Source: Aeromonas veronii
Lineage (GTDB): Bacteria > Pseudomonadota > Gammaproteobacteria > Enterobacterales > Aeromonadaceae
Assembly (NCBI GenBank): GCA_041319085.1
Contig: CP101033.1
Span: 2,692,501 to 2,756,500, forward strand
Length of the DNA: 64,000 nt
Reading direction: 5' to 3'
In this document: piece by piece, positions 55,950 through 64,000 of the stretch
Position numbering within the stretch: the first letter of the stretch is position 1
Layout of the letters: each line of letters opens with the position of its first letter
The notes under the pieces: model-generated
The model's input: the letters and a program-made list of their open reading frames with translations, nothing else
What the model was told of the DNA's origin: nothing
Databases searched by the model: none
Program-made: the position numbers and the translations under genes

Positions 55950-56765
55950 ATGGCGAAGGAGAAGAGCAAGAAGCGGCCGCGTCTGGACAAGAAGTGCTAC
56001 GAGCACCACCTTGCCCATCTGCAGGAGGAGCTGGTCAAGCTGCAGGAGTGGGTCAAGCAGGAGGGACTGAAGGTGGTGGTACTGTTCGAGGGACGGGACG
56101 CCGCCGGTAAAGGGGGCGTCATCAAGGCGATCACCGAGCCGCTCAACCCCCGGGTCTGCCGGGTCACGGCGCTGCCCGCCCCCTCCGATCGGGAGCGCTC
56201 CCAGTGGTACTTTCAGCGTTATGTGGCCCACCTGCCCGCCGCTGGCGAGATGGTGCTGTTTGACCGATCCTGGTACAACCGGGCTGGGGTTGAGCGGGTG
56301 ATGGGATTTTGCAGCGATGCCGAGTATCGCGAGTTTCTGCGCGCCTGCCCCGAGTTTGAGCGGATGCTGATCCGCTCCGGCATCACCTTGATCAAATACT
56401 GGTTCTCGGTCAGTGACGAGGAGCAGGAGAAGCGCTTTAAAGAGCGGATCAACACCCCCATCAAGCGCTGGAAATTCAGCCCGATGGATTTGCAGTCCCG
56501 CTCGCGCTGGGTGGAATACTCCCGCGCCAAGGATGACATGTTCACCTACACCGACACCGAGGATTGCCCCTGGTTCGTGGTGGAGGCGGACGACAAGCGC
56601 CGTGCCCGCCTCAACTGCATTGCACATCTGCTGAGCAAGGTGCCCTACGAGGCGATCCACTACGAGCCTATCAAGCTCCCCCCCATCAAGACCGAAGGGT
56701 ATGAGCGCCCGCCGCTGGCCAGCCAGACCTTTGTGCCCGATATTACCGCCGAACTCGAGGCGTGA
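55950..56765 (+). CDS. ppk2: Polyphosphate kinase 2
   Basis: A 271-residue PPK2 that uses polyphosphate to phosphorylate nucleotides. FEGRDAAGKGGVIKAITEPL is the Walker A region, MVLFDRSWYNRAGVERVMGF the Walker B and lid arginine area, and KRWKFSPMDLQSRSRWVEYS the following conserved block. ATG 55950 follows AAGGAG; ATG 55923 is in frame upstream. It is a single-domain class I enzyme by length. No operon partner. Confidence 0.94.
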   Translation: MAKEKSKKRPRLDKKCYEHHLAHLQEELVKLQEWVKQEGLKVVVLFEGRDAAGKGGVIKAITEPLNPRVCRVTALPAPSDRERSQWYFQRYVAHLPAAGEMVLFDRSWYNRAGVERVMGFCSDAEYREFLRACPEFERMLIRSGITLIKYWFSVSDEEQEKRFKERINTPIKRWKFSPMDLQSRSRWVEYSRAKDDMFTYTDTEDCPWFVVEADDKRRARLNCIAHLLSKVPYEAIHYEPIKLPPIKTEGYERPPLASQTFVPDITAELEA

Positions 56766-56806
56766 ACCGGGTTACCTTGCCTATCTGCATGTTCAAATCG
56801 CAGGCA

Positions 56807-56836
56807 ATAAAAAGCCGGTCTGACGACCGGCAAAAA
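56807..56836 (-). terminator. Terminator after malK
   Basis: GCCGGTC-N4-GACCGGC with A-rich sequence on both sides; it can serve malK (leftward, TTTTTATT) and, less well, ppk2. Confidence 0.8.
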
Positions 56837-56877
56837 GGCATTGATTATTAAGAAAGGAAAACCAGCACAACAAAAAA

Positions 56878-58014
56878 TCAGGTACGGATATATTTGGCGG
56901 TACGGGGGAACGCCTGCTCCTTGGCATCGAACAGGTAGCAGGCTTCGGCCGGGATACCCACGCTGTAGGTCTGACCGGTCGCCACATCCACATCCGAGGT
57001 GGCCTTGACGGTAAAGTCGTGACCATCCACATCCATATAAACGAAGGACTCGGCGCCCAGGTGCTCGGCCACCTGCACGATCCCGCTCACCTTGCTGTGC
57101 GCATGGGGGTGATCCAGCGGCATCAGGTGCTCGGGGCGAATGCCCAGCTCCACCTTGTCACCCACAGCGCCACTGCGGGCATCGACCCGGGCACGCACGG
57201 TATCGCCAGAGGTCAACTTGACCAAGCACTCCTGCTCGCCAATCTCCAGCAACTCGCCCGCCAGGAAGTTCATCTTGGGAGAGCCGATAAAGCCCGCCAC
57301 GAACTTGTTGTCCGGGTTGTGGTAGAGATCCAGCGGTGAACCGAACTGCTCCAGGTTGGTAGCAGCTTCGGCCTTGAGCGGGCTCAGCACAACAATCTTG
57401 TCGGCCAGGGTCATCGCTTCCACCTGATCGTGGGTCACGTAGATGATGGTGGAGTTAAGCTCTTTGTGCAGCTTGGCGATCTCGATCCGCATCTTGACCC
57501 GCAGCGCGGCATCCAGGTTGGAGAGCGGCTCGTCAAACAGGAACACCTGCGGCTGCTGCACGATGGAGCGACCGATGGCGACACGCTGACGCTGACCACC
57601 GGAGAGCGCTTTGGGCTTTCTGTCCAGCAGCGGCTCGAGACCCAGGATCTCGGCGGCGCGCATCACCCGCTTGTGGATGTTCTCCTTGTCCATCTTCTTG
57701 AGCTTCAGACCAAAGGCCATGTTCTCGTAGATGTTCATGTGCGGATAGAGGGCATAGGACTGGAACACCATGCCGACGTTGCGCTCTACCGGCGGCACGT
57801 CGTTCATATATCGACCACCGATGGTCAGCTCACCGCTGGTGATGTCTTCCAGACCCGCGATCATCCGCAGCAGGGTGGATTTGCCACAGCCGGACGGGCC
57901 GACGAAGACAATGAACTCCCCTTCCTTGATGGAGAGGTTGATGTTGCGCAGGGTGTCCTTGTGAACAGCCGGATCGTAATTTTTGCGAACGTTGTTGAGT
58001 ACTACTTCAGCCAT
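56878..58014 (-). CDS. malK: Maltose ABC transporter ATPase MalK
   Basis: A 378-residue ATPase. GPSGCGKST is Walker A, LSGGQRQRVAIGRS the signature, VFLFDEPLSNLD Walker B and THDQVEAM the H-loop. The C-terminal regulatory OB-type domain (LGIRPEHL) is present. The long open frame upstream to 58377 overlaps malG antisense and is not coding; ATG 58014 follows GAGCTCGTC. Confidence 0.95.
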   Translation of the reverse strand: MAEVVLNNVRKNYDPAVHKDTLRNINLSIKEGEFIVFVGPSGCGKSTLLRMIAGLEDITSGELTIGGRYMNDVPPVERNVGMVFQSYALYPHMNIYENMAFGLKLKKMDKENIHKRVMRAAEILGLEPLLDRKPKALSGGQRQRVAIGRSIVQQPQVFLFDEPLSNLDAALRVKMRIEIAKLHKELNSTIIYVTHDQVEAMTLADKIVVLSPLKAEAATNLEQFGSPLDLYHNPDNKFVAGFIGSPKMNFLAGELLEIGEQECLVKLTSGDTVRARVDARSGAVGDKVELGIRPEHLMPLDHPHAHSKVSGIVQVAEHLGAESFVYMDVDGHDFTVKATSDVDVATGQTYSVGIPAEACYLFDAKEQAFPRTAKYIRT

Positions 58015-58082
58015 GACGAGCTCCGCTCTTGAATCTTTGCAAATCGTGATAGCGGGGGGAGTCAGCTCCCCCGGCCATAAAC

Positions 58083-58973
<891 letters not shown>

Positions 58974-58985
58974 GTTGAAGCCTCC

Positions 58986-60638
58986 TTACAGCTGCTTGTC
59001 GGCTTTGGACAATTTCAGGTTGAGCAGCGCCAGCGCACCTACGATGAGGAAGATGGCGGTGGCGATGGCACTGGCCAGACCGTAGTCCTGACCACCCGAT
59101 CCCTGGAACGCAATCCGGTAGGTATAACTCACCAGCAAGTCGGTGGTACCGGCCGGGGTGCTGGCGCCGATGATGTCCGGTGCACCGTTGGTCAACAACT
59201 GGATAAGCACGAAGTTGTTGAAGTTGAAGGCGAACGAGGCAATCAACAGCGGTGTCAGCGGCTTCATCAAGAGCGGCACGGTGATCTTGAAGAAGTTCTG
59301 TACCGGGCCGGCACCGTCCATGGCGGACGCTTCATAGAGATCTTCCGGAATGGCTTTGAGCAGGCCCATGCAGAGGATCATCATGTAGGGGTAGCCGAGC
59401 CAGGTGTTGACAATCAGGATCATCACCTTGGCCAGGAAGGGGTTGGTATACCAGTCCGGCTTGATGCCAAACGCCGCTTCCAGGAACATGTTGATCTCAC
59501 CGAAGTTCTGGTTGAACAACCCCTTGAACACCAGGATGGAGATAAACGCCGGGATCGCATAGGGCAGGATCAGCATAACCCGATAGAAACCGCGCCCCTT
59601 GAGCGACTCCCACTGCACCAGACAGGCCAGCACCATGCCGATGGCCAGGGTGAAGGCGACGGAGCAGGTTGAGAAGATCACGGTCCAGATAAAGATCTGC
59701 AGGAAGGGTGACTGGATGCCCGGATCGGTGACGATGCGCGCGAAGTTCTTCCAGCCCACACTGACCACAAAGCCGGGGGCCACGCCCTTGCCGACAAACT
59801 GACCCTGTTCGTCGATGTACTGATAGAAGCCGGTGTCACCGTTGGGCAGCATCAGCTCACCATTCTGGGTATCACGCAGCAGGTTGCTGTCTTTGATCAC
59901 CACCCCGGACTTGAGCACGGCGCCATCCATCAGACGGGTGTAGTGCTGCTTCTGGGCGGCAAACTTGCGCAGGCTACTCAGGGTCAGGTGGGTACCACCA
60001 TCCGGCAGCACCAGATCCAGGTCACTCAGGTGAGTACGATGCTCAACAATGGCGCGGATCGGCGCGGCCTTGCTGGCAGCTTCGCCAGTGAAGGGCTGCA
60101 GCTCGACTACTTGCTGGGTGCTCTGCACACGGCCCTCGCGGGACGCCAGCTCACGGGCCTTATTGGTCATCAGGGAAACAGGTTGGCTGATAAAGGAGTG
60201 ATCATCCTGTGTCAGCAGCAGCTGGAACTGGCCATTGTCGCCACCCAGCAGGGTAAAATCGAATTCGCCGCCCGCCACCTTGTAGGTTTTCTTCAGGTGG
60301 TAGTCCCGCGCCTGCTCCACGGAGAGCAAGTTGGACCCCGAATAGTTGGTGAAGGCGATGCCAATCGTGTAGGCAAGAGGGAAGATGATAAACACAACCA
60401 TGCCCGCAACACCCGGAAAGATGTAGCGATGGGCATAGGTCTTCTTGTTCATGAAGACATACAGACCGACGGAAACCACCACCAGATCCAGCAGCGCGAA
60501 TACCCACTCGCCACTGGCGTACATCATCACGGCTGCGTAGCCGTTGAGAATGGCAACCAGGGCCGCGATGGTCCACTTAAGCCAGGTGTGCTTATCCTTC
60601 GGACCGGCATAGGACTCAACAGAAGGTACTACTTCCAT
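58986..60638 (-). CDS. malF: Maltose ABC transporter permease MalF
   Basis: A 550-residue permease with the characteristic large periplasmic P2 loop between helices 3 and 4 (roughly residues 105-300), which contacts MalE. The EAA motif appears as YEASAMDGAGPVQNFFKITVP. About eight helices in total. Second gene of the operon, 75 bp after malE. Confidence 0.95.
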   Translation of the reverse strand: MEVVPSVESYAGPKDKHTWLKWTIAALVAILNGYAAVMMYASGEWVFALLDLVVVSVGLYVFMNKKTYAHRYIFPGVAGMVVFIIFPLAYTIGIAFTNYSGSNLLSVEQARDYHLKKTYKVAGGEFDFTLLGGDNGQFQLLLTQDDHSFISQPVSLMTNKARELASREGRVQSTQQVVELQPFTGEAASKAAPIRAIVEHRTHLSDLDLVLPDGGTHLTLSSLRKFAAQKQHYTRLMDGAVLKSGVVIKDSNLLRDTQNGELMLPNGDTGFYQYIDEQGQFVGKGVAPGFVVSVGWKNFARIVTDPGIQSPFLQIFIWTVIFSTCSVAFTLAIGMVLACLVQWESLKGRGFYRVMLILPYAIPAFISILVFKGLFNQNFGEINMFLEAAFGIKPDWYTNPFLAKVMILIVNTWLGYPYMMILCMGLLKAIPEDLYEASAMDGAGPVQNFFKITVPLLMKPLTPLLIASFAFNFNNFVLIQLLTNGAPDIIGASTPAGTTDLLVSYTYRIAFQGSGGQDYGLASAIATAIFLIVGALALLNLKLSKADKQL

Positions 60639-60713
60639 GCCAATTAACCTTTATAACGCCAAGAGAGATTTGAGAGAGTGGGAGGCCATGACGGCCTCCC
60701 GGGTAGTGCGTGC

Positions 60714-61895
60714 TTACTGAACGATACGCTTGGCAGCGGTATCCAGAGCTTCGTCAACACCCTGACGACCGGAGGTCACGTTCTTGAGGGCAGTTTCGAA
60801 GGAAGACCAGAAACGGCTCATCTCGGGAACGGATGGCATCGGCTCGCCAGCTTGGGCGTTTTGCATGGTGGCCTTGATGTGCGGATCGGATTCCAGGGTC
60901 TTCTGGAAGGATTTCAGCGCAACGGCACCCAGCGGCTTGTCGGCGTTAACCGGCGCCAGACCGGCATCGGTCAGCAGGTAGTTTTCCAGGAACTCGATGG
61001 CCAGATCCTTGTTCGGGCTGGCAGCGTTGATGGTGGCACCCAGTACGCCAACGAAGGCTTTGGCCGGCTTGCCGTTCAGGGTCGGCAGCGGCGCTACGCC
61101 GTACTTGATGCCGCTCTTGTCCAGGTTGCTCCAGGCCCAGGGACCGTTGATCATCATGGCCACTTCGCCTTTGTTGAACTTGGCGTCCATCACACCGTAG
61201 TCGATGCCTTTTTCCAGGTGACCTGACTTGATCATCTCGGAGATGTAGCCCACGCCCATCTTGGCACCTGCGTTGTTCACGCCGGTATCTTTAACGTCAT
61301 AACCGGTAGCGGTTTTCTTGAAGGCGTAACCACCGTTGGCAGCCACCAGCGGATAGCTGAAGTACGGGGTGTCATACGCCCACATGATGGCGCGCTTGCC
61401 GTTTTTCTTCAGAGTCTCGTCAATCTTGGCGATCTCTTCGAAGGTTTTCGGCGGCTCGGGCAGCAGGTCTTTGTTATAGATCAGGCTGACCGCTTCCATG
61501 GCTACCGGGTAGCCATAGGTTTTGCCATCAACAGTCATGGCATCCCATGCCAGCTGTTCAAATTTGCCTTTGGTGGCAGCGTTTGGCGTTACCGGAACCA
61601 GCAAACCGGCTTTGACCCACTCACCGTAACGGTCGTGAGCCCAGAAGAAGATGTCCGGGCCGTTGCCAGTGGCGGCGGCTTGCTGGAATTTCACTTCAAC
61701 CTGATCCGGGTGAGCCACAGTCACCTTGATGCCGGTTTCTGCTTCAAACTTCTTACCCACTTCAGCCAGACCGTTGTATCCCTTGTCACCGTTGATCCAG
61801 ATGGTCAACTGGCCTTCATCGATGGCAGCAGTAGCAGAGCAAGCGACGCCAAGAGTGGCCAGACCGATCAGGGATGACAGCAATTTCTTTTTCAT
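60714..61895 (-). CDS. malE: Maltose/maltodextrin-binding periplasmic protein
   Basis: A 393-residue binding protein with signal peptide [20 protein letters not shown]. The mature N-terminus [20 protein letters not shown] and the later [20 protein letters not shown] and [27 protein letters not shown] match MalE. It delivers maltodextrins to MalFGK2. First gene of malEFGK. Confidence 0.96.
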   Translation of the reverse strand: MKKKLLSSLIGLATLGVACSATAAIDEGQLTIWINGDKGYNGLAEVGKKFEAETGIKVTVAHPDQVEVKFQQAAATGNGPDIFFWAHDRYGEWVKAGLLVPVTPNAATKGKFEQLAWDAMTVDGKTYGYPVAMEAVSLIYNKDLLPEPPKTFEEIAKIDETLKKNGKRAIMWAYDTPYFSYPLVAANGGYAFKKTATGYDVKDTGVNNAGAKMGVGYISEMIKSGHLEKGIDYGVMDAKFNKGEVAMMINGPWAWSNLDKSGIKYGVAPLPTLNGKPAKAFVGVLGATINAASPNKDLAIEFLENYLLTDAGLAPVNADKPLGAVALKSFQKTLESDPHIKATMQNAQAGEPMPSVPEMSRFWSSFETALKNVTSGRQGVDEALDTAAKRIVQ

Positions 61896-62110
61896 GAGCC
61901 TTTCCTTGTATTAGTTCCGCGCTGTAAGAGCATTGTGTGCGAGATGAATATTATCCCAAGCGGCAAACGGCTCACATGACGTAACTCGCATTTTTGAAAT
62001 GCAATTACGTATTTCCTTCCAGAAAGTTTTGAAAACATTTTCTTATTTCAGGGGGTTACGGCTATTTATCGGCTTAATTCCAGATAGTCACAGAATAATA
62101 ATTACCAAAA
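61896..62110. other. malE upstream region, proximal part
   Basis: AT-rich, about 215 bp. A malE promoter must lie here. I see no clear MalT box and only half-site matches to CRP (CTCACATGACG near 61970). A 63-codon frame (61999-62190) is not credible as a gene. Confidence 0.4.
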
Positions 62111-62163
62111 TGAAATTAAATTTCACAAATGAAAGGGTTTTCACCTCAATGAAAACCCTTTCA
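62111..62163. promoter_or_regulatory. Cluster of TGAAA/TTTCA palindromes upstream of malE
   Basis: TGAAATT-A-AATTTCA at 62111-62125 is a perfect palindrome. TGAAAGGGTTTTCA at 62130-62143 and TGAAAACCCTTTCA at 62150-62163 are perfect inverted copies of each other with a 6-bp spacer, and each has TGAAA-N4-TTTCA form. This could be a regulator-binding array or a strong RNA hairpin. Confidence 0.6.
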
Positions 62164-62229
62164 GGTGGTTTATTTTGTTTGATTTGTTAACAAAGTACCG
62201 CGCCAGTTTCGAGCGCTGCCCCGGCGCAA

Positions 62230-62265
62230 TAAAAAAGAGACCCCGCCGGGGCGGAGTCTCTTTTT
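62230..62265 (-). terminator. Terminator after yejK
   Basis: AAAAAGAGAC and GTCTCTTTTT flank a GC-rich middle (CCCGCCGGGGCGG). Placed 37 bp beyond the yejK stop. Confidence 0.9.
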
Positions 62266-62301
62266 GCCAGAAATGACGACTTGATCACACTACTGTTCCC
62301 A

Positions 62302-63363
62302 CTACGACTGGCGCAGCAGCTGATCCTTGAGATTGGGCGGCACGCCCTTGATGGTCAGGGTGTCGGTCTGGGGATCGTAAAAAATGCGGCTGTTCAACAG
62401 TTTCTGCTCGAAGCTCAACGTGAGCCCTCCGCCGGAGCCGACAAACTTGGTCAGACCGCGCAGGGTAGATCGATCCGCCGGGAAGCGATCTTCCAGCTCA
62501 TACTCCTGACCGATAAAACTGTAAAAATCGAGATCACCGTCGCCGGCATCTTTTGCGGAGAGTTCTGCAGACAGCTCCTTGATTTCGATCTCTTCACCGG
62601 CGCTTGCCTGTTCGGTGCAATATTTGAAGACCTGCTTTTTGTAATCATTGCGCTCGGTCGGTTCGAGCTGACGACTGTCGCAATAATCGTCTACCGCCTG
62701 CAGCAAGCCTTTATTTTGTACCTTGGCATCCATGCCTTCGCGTGCACCCAGCAAATCCATAAAGAAGTCGCCCAGTTTGCGGCCGATGCGTCCCTTACTG
62801 AAAGTAATATAGCGGCGCGAATCGGCCTGAGTTTTCCATTCGGTCAAATCAATGCGGGCCACCAGATTGAGTTTGCCGATATCCAGATACTGGATATGAC
62901 GCAATTCCAGCGCTTCGCTGACGGTGACGCTCTCCTTGCCCTCCAGCAGGGCAATCAACAGATAATCGACCCCGACGTAGTTATATTTGGCAAACAGCAG
63001 CACCCCTTGCTCATCGAGGGCGTGCTCCACCAGCTGCTTGACCAGCATCTGGGTCACAGTGACCGAGAAGGGAACGAATTCGGTCTGCTCGCTGAGCAGT
63101 TGTTCGAGGGCGATACGAAACGCGGGTGAGGGCTGCTTGGGAGTCCCTTCACCGTCGGCCAGCTCGGCGACAGCCGTTTCGGGGTCGGCAAAGAAGCCAA
63201 AGCCCTTGCCGCCCTTGCCGTTGTAGATCCGATGCAGTTCCGCCATCAGTCCCTGTACCGCCTCATCAGGGGGCAGGGTCTGGCTGCGGGTATCGGCGTG
63301 GGGTTGACCATCGCCGCCCTGGCGCAAGGAGTGAAGAATGATCTTGTCGATATCGAGACTCAT
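62302..63363 (-). CDS. yejK: Nucleoid-associated protein YejK (NdpA)
   Basis: A 353-residue nucleoid-associated protein. The opening SLDIDKIILHSLRQ and LLFAKYNYVGVDYLLIALLE, ITFSKGRIGRKLGDFFMDLL follow E. coli YejK. It is found in the nucleoid fraction; its precise role is not settled. ATG 63363 follows the typical start; the frame is open to 63606. Divergent from yejL with a 73-bp shared promoter region. Confidence 0.93.
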   Translation of the reverse strand: MSLDIDKIILHSLRQGGDGQPHADTRSQTLPPDEAVQGLMAELHRIYNGKGGKGFGFFADPETAVAELADGEGTPKQPSPAFRIALEQLLSEQTEFVPFSVTVTQMLVKQLVEHALDEQGVLLFAKYNYVGVDYLLIALLEGKESVTVSEALELRHIQYLDIGKLNLVARIDLTEWKTQADSRRYITFSKGRIGRKLGDFFMDLLGAREGMDAKVQNKGLLQAVDDYCDSRQLEPTERNDYKKQVFKYCTEQASAGEEIEIKELSAELSAKDAGDGDLDFYSFIGQEYELEDRFPADRSTLRGLTKFVGSGGGLTLSFEQKLLNSRIFYDPQTDTLTIKGVPPNLKDQLLRQS

Positions 63364-63436
63364 GTCACAAAGCCATAGTGTTAGCCGAAAGGGTGAAGTA
63401 TTATAAGGCGCTTTGAACCGAGATGAACTGAAGATT

Positions 63437-63664
63437 ATGCCCATCGTATCAAAGTACAATAACGAGCAATTTGACGCCCTGATGAACGACCTGATCACCG
63501 CGCTGGAAAAACATAAAGCGCCGGTGGATCTCAGCCTTATGGTACTTGGTAATCTGACCACCAATATCATCAATGGTATGGCACCGGCCCAGCGCCAGGC
63601 CATCACTGAAAAGTTTGTCCAGGCCCTGACCGCATCGGTCGATAATCGCCACGACGCACACTGA
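63437..63664 (+). CDS. yejL: YejL family protein (UPF0352)
   Basis: A 75-residue protein of unknown function: [20 protein letters not shown] and [16 protein letters not shown] match E. coli YejL in sequence and length. The ATG at 63437 gives [13 protein letters not shown]; the frame is open from 63413. It precedes yejM, as in E. coli. Confidence 0.93.
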   Translation: MPIVSKYNNEQFDALMNDLITALEKHKAPVDLSLMVLGNLTTNIINGMAPAQRQAITEKFVQALTASVDNRHDAH

Positions 63665-63712
63665 GTCCTGCGACTCTGTTGATTTGACGTTTCTCAACGC
63701 TGATGGATCACT

Positions 63713-64000
63713 ATGGTCGAAACCGGTAACCCCTATCGTGATAATGTCTCTCGCCTGATCACCTGGGGGCATTGGTTCTCCTTCTTCAACATTATCCTGG
63801 CCATGCTTATCGCCACCCGTTATCTGGGTGCCATCGGCTGGCCATCGACCACGCTTGGCGTGATCTATCTCGTTGTAAGCTGGATTGGCCACTTCTCGTT
63901 TCTGAGTTTTGTCACCTACCTGTTGACGATCTTCCCGCTCAGCTTCGTGCTGCCCAAGGAGAAGCCGTTGCGGTTCATCTCGGCTATCATCGCCACCTTG
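63713..64000 (+). CDS. yejM: Inner-membrane protein YejM (PbgA/LapC), 3' partial
   Basis: The first 96 codons of the LPS-regulating membrane protein. YRDNVSRLITWGHWFSFFNI and SWIGHFSFLSFVTYLLTIFP are the first transmembrane helices of the YejM family; the periplasmic sulfatase-like domain lies beyond the window. In E. coli it controls LpxC degradation by binding LapB. Position after yejL supports the call. Confidence 0.93.
   Translation, partial: MVETGNPYRDNVSRLITWGHWFSFFNIILAMLIATRYLGAIGWPSTTLGVIYLVVSWIGHFSFLSFVTYLLTIFPLSFVLPKEKPLRFISAIIATL

Overview
The window is a 64 kb piece of a gammaproteobacterial chromosome, almost certainly from Aeromonas. The protein sequences and the gene neighbourhoods (dnaQ-rnhA-gloB, mtnN-cobD-btuF, adhE-ychE-oppABCDF, cmoA-cmoB, bepA-arsC-perM, yejK-yejL-yejM) fit that genus. 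Most of the sequence is compact core chromosome. It is interrupted by several mobile elements, gene remnants and local duplications, so this lineage has been rearranged and has begun to lose genes.

Layout. 1-9.8 kb: end of an HD-GYP c-di-GMP phosphodiesterase, a TIGR03503 membrane protein, dnaQ, rnhA, a YafS-like methyltransferase, gloB, mltD, then mtnN-cobD-btuF. 9.9-11.9 kb: a tnpB-only IS605-type element lying between fragments of a PseI/NeuB-type synthase and a methyltransferase, the apparent wreck of a nonulosonic acid (flagellin glycan) locus. 12-16.2 kb: ppk-ppx behind a Pho box, and gcvR. 16.4-20.5 kb: a frameshifted DUF2726 gene, mgtE behind an M-box Mg riboswitch, and a TerC/Alx gene behind a yybP-ykoY Mn riboswitch. 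20.6-30.6 kb: oppABCDF, ychE and adhE with an FNR-type promoter. 30.8-39.4 kb: the plastic zone, with an amino-acid racemase pseudogene, an ICMT-like methyltransferase, pilU, a solute-binding protein remnant, btuC/btuD, an ISL3 element that supplies the last base of the btuD stop codon, a 128-bp tandem array at the 3' end of aroH, dgkA and a small deletion derivative of the IS605-type element. 39.4-53.4 kb: yebC, aspS, a zinc-ribbon gene, a YecE-like gene, cmoA-cmoB, a three-gene retropepsin/transglutaminase-like/ATP-grasp operon, arsC, a TlpA-like gene, bepA, a TusA-like gene and perM. 53.4-55 kb: an IS50-like (IS4 family) element inserted in a terminator. 55-64 kb: an alpha/beta hydrolase, ppk2, the malEFGK transport operon, yejK-yejL and the start of yejM.

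Coherent themes are cation sensing by RNA (M-box and yybP-ykoY side by side), polyphosphate metabolism (ppk, ppx, ppk2), vitamin B12 uptake split over two loci (btuF at 9 kb, btuC/D at 34 kb), peptide and maltose import, and anaerobic ethanol metabolism. The least understood functional unit is the 45.3-48.7 kb operon, which pairs a periplasmic lipoprotein with a retropepsin-like fold, a multi-spanning membrane protein with an inactive transglutaminase-like domain, and a cytoplasmic RimK-like ligase.
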